Assembly: GCA_027619145.1 (NCBI GenBank) | Contig: JAQCGA010000014.1 | Span: 1-17,679 of the forward strand | Length of the DNA: 17,679 bases | Direction: 5' to 3' | DNA from: a bacterium | GTDB lineage: Bacteria; Latescibacterota; UBA2968; GCA-2709665 | In this document: positions 7,410-17,679 of the stretch, in pieces | How positions within the stretch are numbered: position 1 is the first letter of the stretch | Layout of the letters: each line of letters begins with the position of its first letter | Notes under the pieces: generated by a model | Seen by the model: the letters and a program-made list of their open reading frames with translations, nothing else | What the model was told of the DNA's origin: nothing | Database searches by the model: none | Translations under genes and position numbers: made by a program

Positions 7410-8972
7410 TCAGATACGGAGGTCTTTTCCGGTCATTTCTTGCGGTTGGGGTACGCCGAGCAAACCCAGGAGCGTAGGGCTTATGTCGCATAGAGCGCCG
7501 CTTTCACGGAGTTGGCCGGTGAAAGACGGGTCCACAAGGACGCAAGGTACGGGATGGGTGGTGTGTGCGGTGTGGGGTTCGCCGGTGTCGTAATAAAGCA
7601 TTTGCTCAGCGTTGCCGTGATCTGCAGTAACAATGGCCGCGCCGCCGACTTCATCAATGGCTTCCAGAACTTGTTCGAGGCAACGGTCTACGGTAGTAAC
7701 CGCCTGAATGGCGGCTTCGAGGACGCCGGTATGACCGACCATATCTGCGTTGGCAAAGTTGCAAATAGCAGCATCGAATGTGCGGGCACGGATGGCTTCT
7801 GTAAACTTTTGTGTAATTTCGGGTGCGCTCATTTCGGGTTTGAGGTCGTAGGTGGCCACGTCCTGCGGAGAAGGAACCATGGCGCGTTCTTCTCCCTTAA
7901 AAGGAGCTTCTTGCTGGCCATTAAAGAAAAAAGTGACGTGTGCGTATTTTTCGGTTTCAGCAATGCGCAGTTGTTTGAGACCCGCGTTGCTAAGCACTTC
8001 TCCGCAGACGTGTGGCATGTTTTGTTGGAGGACGTCTGGCGGATAGGCGATGCCCTGTACTGGCAACCCCTCTTCGTACCGAGTGAGGCAGGTGTAGTGG
8101 ACGTCCGGGACAACTGTGCGCTCGAAACCGTCGAAGTCTGGCTGAACGAAGGCGCGTGTGATTTGCCGGGGCCGATCTCCTCGGAAGTTAAAGCAGAGCA
8201 GCGAGTCTTCATTCTGTATCGTTGCAAGAGGGGTTTCGTTGTCGTCTACGAGTACGATGGGTTTGACAAACTCGTCTGTTTCACCCCGATCATATGCATT
8301 GCGGATTGCCTGGAGAGGATCTGTTTCAACGGTACCCTCTCCCAGAGTAAAGCAGTCGTAGGCAATCCGTGTGCGGTCCCAGCGTTTGTCCCGGTCCATG
8401 GCATAATAGCGCCCACACAGGGTTGCCACGCAGCCCACGCCAGCAGCTTTGCACATGTCCAGAAGGGCTTCGGTGTGCCGGATGCCACTTTGCGGCGGCG
8501 TATCGCGTCCATCTAGAAGGACATGGATGAAGACCTGTTCGGGCGTTAGCCCACGGGCCGCGGCCATTTTCAGCAGGCCCGCATAGTGGCTGGGCCAGGA
8601 GTGTACGCCGCCGTCTGATACCAGGCCCATCAGGTGCAGGTTTCGGTTCGTGCCGACTACGCGGTCCATGGAGGCAATGAGCGCCTTGTTTTGAAGCAGG
8701 CTCCCGTCGTTGACCCGATCGTCAATTTGGGTCATAGCCTGCATCACAACTCGGCCCGCGCCCAGGTTGAGGTGGCCAACTTCAGAGTTGCCCATCAGGC
8801 CGTTGGGCAGGCCCACGTAGCGGCCGGATGTGTTGAGGGTCGTATGCGGATAAGATGACCAGATGCGGTCCATGGTAGGGGTTTGGGCCAGGGCTACGGC
8901 GTTGTGGTCTTCGCGTGGGTTCAGCCCCCAGCCGTCCAGGATGATCAGGGCAACAAATCGTTTGCCAGGCAT
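7410..8972 (-). CDS. gpmI: 2,3-bisphosphoglycerate-independent phosphoglycerate mutase
   Basis: This glycolytic and gluconeogenic enzyme interconverts 3- and 2-phosphoglycerate in the cytosol through a phosphoserine intermediate and two manganese ions. The 520-residue protein fits the family. It begins with the alkaline-phosphatase-superfamily motif ALIILDGWG (metal ligand D13) and has the catalytic serine in MGNSEVGHLNLGAGR (S63). Other family segments are HVLLDGRDTPP, GRYYAMDRD, FNFRGDRPRQI, NFANADMVGHTG and VTADHGNAEQM with the late metal ligands. The start at 8972 has only a weak upstream purine stretch (CTGGAAC) but matches family N-termini. A promoter lies at 9030-9058. sucC follows 79 nt downstream on the same strand, so the two probably form an operon joining lower glycolysis to the TCA cycle. 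Confidence 0.97.
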   Translation of the reverse strand: MPGKRFVALIILDGWGLNPREDHNAVALAQTPTMDRIWSSYPHTTLNTSGRYVGLPNGLMGNSEVGHLNLGAGRVVMQAMTQIDDRVNDGSLLQNKALIASMDRVVGTNRNLHLMGLVSDGGVHSWPSHYAGLLKMAAARGLTPEQVFIHVLLDGRDTPPQSGIRHTEALLDMCKAAGVGCVATLCGRYYAMDRDKRWDRTRIAYDCFTLGEGTVETDPLQAIRNAYDRGETDEFVKPIVLVDDNETPLATIQNEDSLLCFNFRGDRPRQITRAFVQPDFDGFERTVVPDVHYTCLTRYEEGLPVQGIAYPPDVLQQNMPHVCGEVLSNAGLKQLRIAETEKYAHVTFFFNGQQEAPFKGEERAMVPSPQDVATYDLKPEMSAPEITQKFTEAIRARTFDAAICNFANADMVGHTGVLEAAIQAVTTVDRCLEQVLEAIDEVGGAAIVTADHGNAEQMLYYDTGEPHTAHTTHPVPCVLVDPSFTGQLRESGALCDISPTLLGLLGVPQPQEMTGKDLRI

Positions 8973-9029
8973 AGGTTCCAGGTGTTAATGAATGGAATTC
9001 AAATGGGATAGAGAAAGAGACAGGCTTAG

Positions 9030-9058
9030 AAAATACGGATTGGATGCTGGAAAGGCAA
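9030..9058 (-). promoter_or_regulatory. Sigma-70-type promoter for gpmI-sucC
   Basis: On the minus strand TTGCCT (9058-9053), a 17-bp spacer and TATTTT (9035-9030) lie in the 109-bp gap between the LysR gene and gpmI. The predicted start near 9023 gives a leader of about 50 nt. The spacing and -10 sequence are the same as at three other sites in the window. Confidence 0.5.
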
Positions 9059-9081
9059 GCCGTATGTTGGCAAGGCGGGTG

Positions 9082-10014
9082 TCAGAAAACGGAGGAACTA
9101 GGCCGATGAAGAGGAGGATGCCCGCCGGGTTTGGCATTTGCCGGTATGGAGGAGACTGCTTCCACCAGGGCGTTGTAAAAGGTTTTGACCAATGGACGTG
9201 AGAATGTGGTGCTGCGGCCTACCAGGCTGACGGGCCGTGTGAGCCCGGGTTCGGGAAAGCAAATAATCCGAGAAGACGGAATCCCCAGAGCTTCTACAAC
9301 TCCTGCAGGAACCAGACCGTGGCCGAAGCCACACCGGGCCATTTGGGCGATGCAGGAGAAAGACTGGAGGGTCTGTTCCACTTCGATGGTGAAATCCCAG
9401 GCTTTGGAAAACCGCTTGATGCGTCGGTCCAGCCAGCGCCACGTGGCTGCGTGAGGTTCAATCGTGATGACCGAAATTTTTTCCTGGTCTGCCAGGGCGA
9501 AAGGTTTCAGCCCGGAAGGTACAATGACCATGGTTTCTTCCAGCAAAATTCTGGAGACCAGGTCCGAACTCTGGTCGCCAACGCCGGGGGCGAGGGCCAG
9601 CATATACTCGCCGGATCGGACGTGGTCTATGGCTACAGGACTGCGGTGCGCGTTGACAGTAAGTTCGAGGCGGGGCATGGCCTGTTTCACATCTATTAAG
9701 AGTTGCGGGCCCCAGGAAGAGAGGATAGATTCGGAGACACCGATGACGATCTGGCTTCCTTGCAGGGGTGTTTCGTCCAGGAGGGCTTCTTTGATGGCGG
9801 CCATAAACGGTGCGGTTTTTTCGAGTAGCCTTATGCCCTGTGGGGTAAGGCGGACCCTGCGTCCGGCAGGTTCTACAAGTTTGAGGCCCAGTTCATTTTC
9901 CAGGGCAGCAATGCGCTTGCTGACGGCAGACTGGGTAATGCGCAGGCGCGTGGCCGCACGGGTCATTGTGCCGGTTGTGGACAGGGCCATGAGTGCTTCG
10001 ATATTTGCAATCAA
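9082..10014 (-). CDS. LysR-type transcriptional regulator
   Basis: The 310-residue protein has the LysR layout: an N-terminal winged helix-turn-helix (about 1-60; TMTRAATRLRITQSAVSKRIAALENELGLKLVE and RRVRLTPQG) and a C-terminal periplasmic-binding-protein-like effector domain (about 88-290; SQIVIGVSESILSSW, LALAPGVGDQ, MARCGFGHGLVPAGVV). The start is a TTG at 10014 with AAAGGAA about 7 nt upstream. It gives an N-terminus of normal length for the family, whereas the first ATG (9990) would cut the first helix. The gene is divergent from acnA across 235 bp that contain several GAAT/ATTC inverted repeats, one of them overlapping its own ribosome-binding site. Self-regulation and control of acnA are therefore the natural guess. 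The effector is unknown. Confidence 0.92.
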   Translation of the reverse strand: MIANIEALMALSTTGTMTRAATRLRITQSAVSKRIAALENELGLKLVEPAGRRVRLTPQGIRLLEKTAPFMAAIKEALLDETPLQGSQIVIGVSESILSSWGPQLLIDVKQAMPRLELTVNAHRSPVAIDHVRSGEYMLALAPGVGDQSSDLVSRILLEETMVIVPSGLKPFALADQEKISVITIEPHAATWRWLDRRIKRFSKAWDFTIEVEQTLQSFSCIAQMARCGFGHGLVPAGVVEALGIPSSRIICFPEPGLTRPVSLVGRSTTFSRPLVKTFYNALVEAVSSIPANAKPGGHPPLHRPSSSVF

Positions 10015-10020
10015 TGATTT

Positions 10021-10085
10021 ATTCCTTTATGGAATAAAATATAGTAGAATGATTCGCTTTTATATTGATTGGAATTTAGCTATTC
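10021..10085. promoter_or_regulatory. Cluster of GAAT/ATTC inverted repeats, candidate LysR operator
   Basis: Three related inverted repeats lie within 65 bp: ATTCC-N5-GGAAT (10021-10035), GAAT-G-ATTC (10047-10055) and GAAT-N6-ATTC (10072-10085). The first fits the T-N11-A form of LysR boxes and overlaps the ribosome-binding site of the divergent LysR gene. The cluster lies 60 to 125 bp upstream of the predicted acnA -35, a plausible activator position. Confidence 0.5.
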
Positions 10086-10145
10086 TTCCCTCAGGCCGCA
10101 AGGGGTCGCTTCGGAAAATAGAGCCGGAGGTGCTCCATATCGGAC

Positions 10146-10174
10146 TTGGAAATCGGATATAAATATGATATTTT
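10146..10174 (+). promoter_or_regulatory. Sigma-70-type promoter for acnA
   Basis: TTGGAA (10146-10151), a 17-bp spacer and TATTTT (10169-10174) predict a start near 10181 and a leader of about 70 nt before the acnA ATG at 10250. It shares its -10 and spacing with the promoters at 2621, 2695 and 9030. Confidence 0.55.
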
Positions 10175-10249
10175 AATCCGTGGGTTGTGAGACGATCTTT
10201 CTGTCTCGGATGTTTTTCACCGATCTTAAAAACGCGAGGATAGAGTTCT

Positions 10250-12949
<2,700 letters not shown>

Positions 12950-12993
12950 TAGACCGTGGCGAGAGCTCTGCCTTGGTTCCAGATCTCATTGGG

Positions 12994-13025
12994 CCTCACG
13001 CAAAGGCGCAAAGACGCAAAGAAAG
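12994..13025. repeat. Tandem CGCAAAG repeat (dispersed-repeat type)
   Basis: Three adjoining 8-bp units, ACGCAAAG (12998-13005), GCGCAAAG (13006-13013) and ACGCAAAG (13014-13021), are led by CCTC and followed by AAAG. I recall very similar CGCAAAG arrays as dispersed intergenic repeats in unrelated bacterial phyla; their reverse strand gives spurious ORF ends such as FLCVFAPLRE, which is what appears here. It lies between acnA and the Uma2-family gene. The rest of the 137-bp gap shows nothing I can call. Confidence 0.7.
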
Positions 13026-13086
13026 TCAGGGTTCAGTCGGATGTATCGATGAATAGCAGAAAAGTATTTACACCAGGATATACTAA

Positions 13087-13659
13087 ATGGAAACCGTTTT
13101 ACGCTTTCAGCCTGTGCTGGATCTGAGCGATGAAGAGTTCTATGCATTTTGTCAGTTGAATCGCGATGTTCAGATCGAGCGCAATGTACAGGGAGACGTG
13201 ATTGTGACGCCACCGGCGGGCGGGGAGACGAGTGAGCGGAATGCCGAGATTACGATGCAGTTACATATGTGGGCAAAACAGAATGGCATGGGAGCCACGT
13301 TTGATTCTTCGGGTGGTTTCCGGCTACCCAACGGGGCGGTGCGTTCTCCCGATGCGGCCTGGATTGATCGGTCTCGGCTGGTGTCATTGACCGAAGAAGA
13401 TCGGCGGCGGTTCATTCCTTTGTGCCCGGACTTTCTGATTGAACTGCGTTCCGAAAGCGATCCGCTGAACGTTTTGCAGGATAAAATGCAGGAGTATGTT
13501 GAAAACGGAACGCGCCTGGCCTGGTTGATTGATCCTTATCAGGGGAAGGTGTATGTGTATCGGTCTGATTTGCCCGTTGAAATTCTGGAGCAACCCAGCC
13601 GTGTTTCCGGTGAACCCGTTCTTCGGGGGTTTGTGTTGAATATGGAAGAGATCTGGTAA
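13087..13659 (+). CDS. Uma2-family (DUF820) PD-(D/E)XK nuclease-fold protein
   Basis: The 190-residue protein matches the Uma2 family, a restriction-endonuclease-fold family common in cyanobacteria and environmental lineages and often present in many copies. The conserved order is visible: an N-terminal 'ls.eeFyafcq.N' helix, TPPAGGETSERNAEI, a glycine-rich strand GGFRLPNGAVRSPDAAWI (first acidic residue in the PDAAW motif), then PDFLIELRSESDPLNVLQDKMQEYVENG with the ELRS element in the place of the (D/E)XK pair, and the family hallmark RLAWLIDP followed by VYVYR. AGGA lies about 8 nt before the ATG. The role of the family is unproven; a nuclease activity is predicted from fold. It stands alone between a CGCAAAG repeat and a bidirectional terminator, so it may have arrived independently of its neighbours. 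Confidence 0.92.
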   Translation: METVLRFQPVLDLSDEEFYAFCQLNRDVQIERNVQGDVIVTPPAGGETSERNAEITMQLHMWAKQNGMGATFDSSGGFRLPNGAVRSPDAAWIDRSRLVSLTEEDRRRFIPLCPDFLIELRSESDPLNVLQDKMQEYVENGTRLAWLIDPYQGKVYVYRSDLPVEILEQPSRVSGEPVLRGFVLNMEEIW

Positions 13660-13671
13660 AAAACTTGTTAT

Positions 13672-13709
13672 AAAAAAGCCCTTCCCGTATTCCGGGAAGG
13701 GCTTTTTTT
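13672..13709. terminator. Bidirectional intrinsic terminator between Uma2 gene and response regulator
   Basis: A perfect 10-bp stem, GCCCTTCCCG (13678-13687) with CGGGAAGGGC (13693-13702), closes a 5-nt loop. It has six A on the left (13672-13677) and seven T on the right (13703-13709), so it serves both the plus-strand Uma2 gene (stop 13659) and the minus-strand regulator (stop 13730). Confidence 0.92.
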
Positions 13710-13729
13710 GTTGGATACTCGCTGAGCAA

Positions 13730-15115
<1,386 letters not shown>

Positions 15116-15198
15116 AGGGGTCACCTGGAGAGGCATATAAGGTTGGGAATGATGGCAGGGATTGGGATCGGGGGTACACGTCTTTAAGGCATTTTAAA

Positions 15199-15211
15199 TT
15201 TCAAATTGAAA
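15199..15211. repeat. Short palindrome upstream of the response regulator
   Basis: TTTCAA-A-TTGAAA is a perfect 13-bp palindrome with a single central base, in the AT-rich part of the 159-bp gap between the hexahaem cytochrome gene and the regulator. It could be an operator, but AT-rich palindromes of this size also occur by chance. I see no clear promoter or terminator in this gap. Confidence 0.3.
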
Positions 15212-15274
15212 CCGCTTTTCATCAACGTTTAATATAAAGTTGAGGCGACAGGCGTAAAAGAGAAAAGCTTCTGG

Positions 15275-16171
15275 TCAGTTTTGGGGTTTCTCCAGGCGTC
15301 GTTTTTTGAGGTAGAGCAGGAGGATGTTGGCCAGAATGACGGCCCAGGCCAGAACCAGACCCAGGCGGCGGAGATGGTGGGATGAGAGGAGGTCTGATGC
15401 GTTTTCGGAGGCTTGTTGGGCCAGGCTGGCTGCTGCGTGGGTTTCGGTTTCAATTTCGGTTGTGTTCAGGCTGTGCCAGACCAGGCGTGCACGCGTGAAG
15501 CCGGCGCGGGCTTCGTGGAGGGTTTCTTCCGGGCGGCGAGTATTCATGCCCAGCGAGTCTGCATGTGCAAGATGCCCGCTGGCAAGCGCGAGGGTATCCC
15601 GCACGTTTGTGAACAGGTTTTCTACGTGCTGACCCATTTGAAAAGCGGGCGAGTTCTGGGTATGACACTGTAGGCAGGCGGGTTCAATTTGGGCTATTGT
15701 TGGGCGCTGTACGTTGTGGTTGCTGTGGCAGGAAGCGCAGGCCAGTGCGCCGGTTTTTTCCATGGCTTCCCGGTGTGGACCCCGGTCGAATTGTTCTTTG
15801 GGACCTATGTGACAGGTGCCGCATACCAGAGAACGGTAGGCTTTGCTGTCTGGCCGACGAACCAGGGTAATGTTGTGGCTGCCGTGACAGTCTGTACATA
15901 CGGCTGCTGGGGGACTGGTATTCCAGTGTACGCTTTGCTGATAATCTTTGATGGGGTTGGGGTGACAGTCTCCACAAATCTGCGGGATTTCTTTGCGGGG
16001 AATGTGATCTGGCGTATCTGTAAGGTGGCAACTCTCACAGCCAATGATTTCGTGGACGCTGTTGAGAAATGCGGCGTTTTCTTCTGGAGGAAGGGGTTCG
16101 AGGGCGCAGACGCTTTGGGTAAGTGCGGTAGAAAGGAAGACGGAGACAAGAATGTATTTGAGATGAATCAT
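15275..16171 (-). CDS. Hexahaem c-type cytochrome with C-terminal membrane anchor
   Basis: The 298-residue protein has a signal peptide (1-23, hydrophobic YILVSVFLSTALTQSVCA) and six CxxCH haem-binding motifs: CESCH (45-49), CGDCH (66-70), CTDCH (92-96), CGTCH (117-121), CASCH (145-149) and CLQCH (166-170). They fall into three pairs, and a free His precedes the first motif of each pair (H40, H82, H133). A helical Ala/Glu/His-rich region (about 183-265) follows, then one membrane helix (LGLVLAWAVILANILLLYL) and a basic tail, so the haems face the periplasm. The ATG at 16171 has GGGGAG about 8 nt upstream and overlaps the cytochrome b stop codon (ATGA). Its place after Rieske and cytochrome b genes suggests it takes electrons from that complex in place of cytochrome c1 or f. 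A link to nitrogen- or metal-cycle respiration cannot be judged. Confidence 0.93.
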   Translation of the reverse strand: MIHLKYILVSVFLSTALTQSVCALEPLPPEENAAFLNSVHEIIGCESCHLTDTPDHIPRKEIPQICGDCHPNPIKDYQQSVHWNTSPPAAVCTDCHGSHNITLVRRPDSKAYRSLVCGTCHIGPKEQFDRGPHREAMEKTGALACASCHSNHNVQRPTIAQIEPACLQCHTQNSPAFQMGQHVENLFTNVRDTLALASGHLAHADSLGMNTRRPEETLHEARAGFTRARLVWHSLNTTEIETETHAAASLAQQASENASDLLSSHHLRRLGLVLAWAVILANILLLYLKKRRLEKPQN

Positions 16172-17340
16172 GGTGTGGTCTCCCCGGTGTGTTCTACTGT
16201 CTGGACCTGGTGGGGAAGCCCTTTTGCGTCGAAGTGGTACGTGGTTCCACCAATGGTGTGTGTGGTTTCGGAGAGTTTTCCCAGAATGCCCAGGGCCAGG
16301 GTGACGGCCAGTAACGCGGCACCCAGACCCATGGCCACAGGTCTGCGCCGGGGGTGACGTTCGGGTGAGCGATCCAGGAAAGGTAACAGGAGAAGGAGGA
16401 AGACCACCAGGCCGGGCAATGCAACGGCGATGGGTTCGGGCAGGTATTTCAGGAGCTGGAACATGGGCAAAAAGTACCATTCGGGCTTGATGCCTTCGGG
16501 GGTTTGGAACGGATCGGCCGGAGGACCCAGGTGGAACGGTACGAGAATGACCAGGGTGAGGAGTATGCCCAGCAAGAAATATGCGGCCATCCCCTCTTTG
16601 AGGATATGGTGTGGGAAAAAGGGTTCACCGCCCGCCCGCAGGTTTTCCTCCGGGGTAGGTTCAGGTTCGTCCGTGCGGCGTAGTGGAGAAATGCCGAAGA
16701 GGCGGACAAGTACCAGGTGTAAGCTGACAAGTCCAATCAGGGCCAGAGGAAGCAGGGCCACGTGGGCCACAAAAAAGCGGCCGAGGGTGGGCTCGCCCAC
16801 TTCGGGGCCCCCGCGCATTATTTCGGCAATGAAAGGACCAAATACGGGCATGGAGGCCGGGGCTTCGGTGCCTACGGTGGTAGCCCAGAAGGCAAGTTGG
16901 TCCCAGGGCAGCAGGTAGCCGGTAAAGCCGAAGCCGAGTACTACCGCGAGGAGGAGTACCCCCAAAACCCAGGTAATTTCCCGGGGACGTTTGTATCCGC
17001 CGTAAACAAAGGTTTTGAGCATGTGGAGGAAAACAACGAGGACCATCAAGTTGGAGCCCCAGGCGTGAACCTGACGGATGAGCCAGCCGAAGGGCACTTC
17101 TTGTTCGATGAACTGAACGCTGGCGTAGGCTTCGCGCACGGTGGGCTTGTAGTAGACCATCATGAGCAGGCCCGTAAGCGCCTGGAGGGCAAACAGGAGC
17201 AGCGCCAGTGTGCCGAGCGAAAAAAGAAAATTGGTGTGCGGAGGCACGGGTTTTCGGATGTGGCGGTTTATGGCCCGTTTGACGGGTTCGAGGGGCAGAC
17301 GGGCTTCCAGCCAGTTTTGCAGGATCGGTATGATTTTCAT
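16168..17340 (-). CDS. Cytochrome b of a Rieske/cyt b complex, b6-like with fused subunit IV
   Basis: This membrane protein of 390 residues carries the two b haems and the quinol sites of a bc1/b6f-type complex. The N-terminal part resembles cytochrome b6: VPPHTNFLFSLG, YYKPTVREAYASVQFI, haem ligands H92/H106 and H193/H208, GFTGYLLPWDQ, and VRLFGIS after the last ligand. The 15-residue spacing of H193/H208 is the b6 type; bc1-type cytochrome b has 14. After a charged linker (about 222-245), the C-terminal part resembles subunit IV, with three membrane helices and the Qo motif KPEWYFLPMFQLLK. In plant and cyanobacterial b6 a Cys in 'YCLGG' binds an extra haem (ci); here that place is Ser41 (FSLGT), so the extra haem is probably absent. 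It overlaps the Rieske and hexahaem genes by ATGA at both ends. Confidence 0.95.
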   Translation of the reverse strand: MKIIPILQNWLEARLPLEPVKRAINRHIRKPVPPHTNFLFSLGTLALLLFALQALTGLLMMVYYKPTVREAYASVQFIEQEVPFGWLIRQVHAWGSNLMVLVVFLHMLKTFVYGGYKRPREITWVLGVLLLAVVLGFGFTGYLLPWDQLAFWATTVGTEAPASMPVFGPFIAEIMRGGPEVGEPTLGRFFVAHVALLPLALIGLVSLHLVLVRLFGISPLRRTDEPEPTPEENLRAGGEPFFPHHILKEGMAAYFLLGILLTLVILVPFHLGPPADPFQTPEGIKPEWYFLPMFQLLKYLPEPIAVALPGLVVFLLLLLPFLDRSPERHPRRRPVAMGLGAALLAVTLALGILGKLSETTHTIGGTTYHFDAKGLPHQVQTVEHTGETTP

Positions 17341-17679
17341 CCGCGTAGAATCCTGTTGCCTTCAATACGAAGGGTGAGGGCATCGAGCGCTTCGGGTGGA
17401 GGACCTCCGGTGATGTTGCCCTGGAGGTCGAATTTTCCGCCGTGGCAGGGGCACTCGATGCGGTTTGAGGATTCGTTCCAGCGTACGATGCAGCCCAGAT
17501 GCGTACAGACGGCAGAAAAACCGAGGACCTGGCCATTTTTCCGGATGGCCAGAACGGGCCGGCCACCCAGTCTTCCAACCAGACCGTGGCCTTCTGCTAC
17601 GGCGTCTGCTGGGACCGGGTTGCCGTTGGCATCTTCCAGGATATTGCCCGAGGTCATGCTTTTTTTGAGGGGCATCAGA
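17337..17679 (-). CDS. Rieske [2Fe-2S] protein, partial at the right window edge
   Basis: The visible part is a Rieske domain that accepts an electron from quinol at the Qo site of cytochrome b. Counting from the ATG at 17675, the cluster motifs are CTHLGC (57-62) and CPCHGG (75-80), giving ligands C57, H59, C75 and H78 and the disulfide pair C62/C77. The C-terminal strand NITGGPPPEALDALTLRIEGNRILRG is also typical. From that ATG the protein would have 112 residues and no membrane anchor. Complex-forming Rieske proteins usually begin with an anchor or Tat-type signal, and the frame stays open to the window edge, so the true start is probably beyond it. The stop codon overlaps the cytochrome b ATG (ATGA). 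Confidence 0.93.
   Translation of the reverse strand, partial: LMPLKKSMTSGNILEDANGNPVPADAVAEGHGLVGRLGGRPVLAIRKNGQVLGFSAVCTHLGCIVRWNESSNRIECPCHGGKFDLQGNITGGPPPEALDALTLRIEGNRILRG

Noticed and set aside
7383..7418. GTTTGC/GCAAAC inverted arms in the gpmI-sucC gap
   Set aside because: Only six base pairs with a long loop and no T run; not convincing as terminator, attenuator or operator.
6437..7477. Plus-strand open frame of 346 codons opposite sucC
   Set aside because: sucC is unmistakable on the other strand; the long antisense frame is a product of codon composition.
7512..8516. Plus-strand open frame of 334 codons opposite gpmI
   Set aside because: gpmI is certain from its catalytic motifs; no start signal or recognisable domain supports the antisense frame.
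12998..13021. Possible CRISPR array
   Set aside because: The units are 8 bp and directly adjoining, with no spacers and no cas genes nearby.
12986..13213. Minus-strand frame ending in FLCVFAPLREAQ
   Set aside because: This ending is the translation of the CGCAAAG repeat and recurs as a spurious ORF tail; the rest overlaps the Uma2 gene.

Overview
The window looks like chromosomal DNA from a free-living, respiring bacterium. It is moderately GC-rich with tight operons. No phage, IS element, CRISPR array, tRNA or rRNA was seen. The mix of a carbohydrate-type cassette (toroid protein, five-bladed propeller, amidohydrolase-fold protein), an Uma2 nuclease-fold protein and a Rieske/b6-type cytochrome complex with a multihaem cytochrome suggests an uncultivated FCB- or Planctomycetes-like lineage (for example Latescibacterota or Poribacteria). 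That placement is an inference and is weak.

Layout. (1) 1-2558, minus: a three-gene cassette transcribed amidohydrolase-like -> propeller glycosidase-like -> (alpha/alpha) toroid protein, which runs off the left edge. The amidohydrolase-fold protein has lost all the usual metal ligands. (2) 2559-2752: a divergent promoter region with two TTG-N17-TATTTT promoters. (3) 2753-3797, plus: a 67-residue orphan protein and an SH3-domain lipoprotein, ending at a bidirectional terminator shared with dnaK. (4) 3867-5771, minus: dnaK, preceded by an AT-rich, gene-free stretch of about 390 bp carrying two inverted repeats. (5) 6164-8972, minus: gpmI followed by sucC (no sucD), with a promoter before gpmI and a terminator after sucC. 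(6) 9082-10014, minus: a LysR-type regulator with a TTG start, divergent from aconitase acnA (10250-12949, plus). The space between them holds a cluster of GAAT/ATTC inverted repeats and a good promoter for acnA. (7) 12950-13659: a three-unit CGCAAAG repeat and an Uma2-family gene, ending at a second bidirectional terminator. (8) 13730-17679, minus: Rieske protein -> fused b6/subunit IV-type cytochrome b -> hexahaem cytochrome c, each pair joined by an ATGA overlap, then a sigma-54 response regulator 159 bp further on.

How the genes work together. gpmI, sucC and acnA are central carbon genes (lower glycolysis and TCA cycle), and the LysR protein is well placed to control acnA. The Rieske/cytochrome b/hexahaem cytochrome genes most likely encode one quinol-oxidising membrane complex in which the hexahaem protein replaces or supplements cytochrome c1/f. 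The NtrC-type regulator beside it has no histidine kinase partner in view.

The points most worth following up are the b6-like cytochrome b lacking the haem-ci cysteine, the hexahaem protein built from three diheme modules, the ligand-less amidohydrolase, and the recurrent TATTTT promoter pattern.
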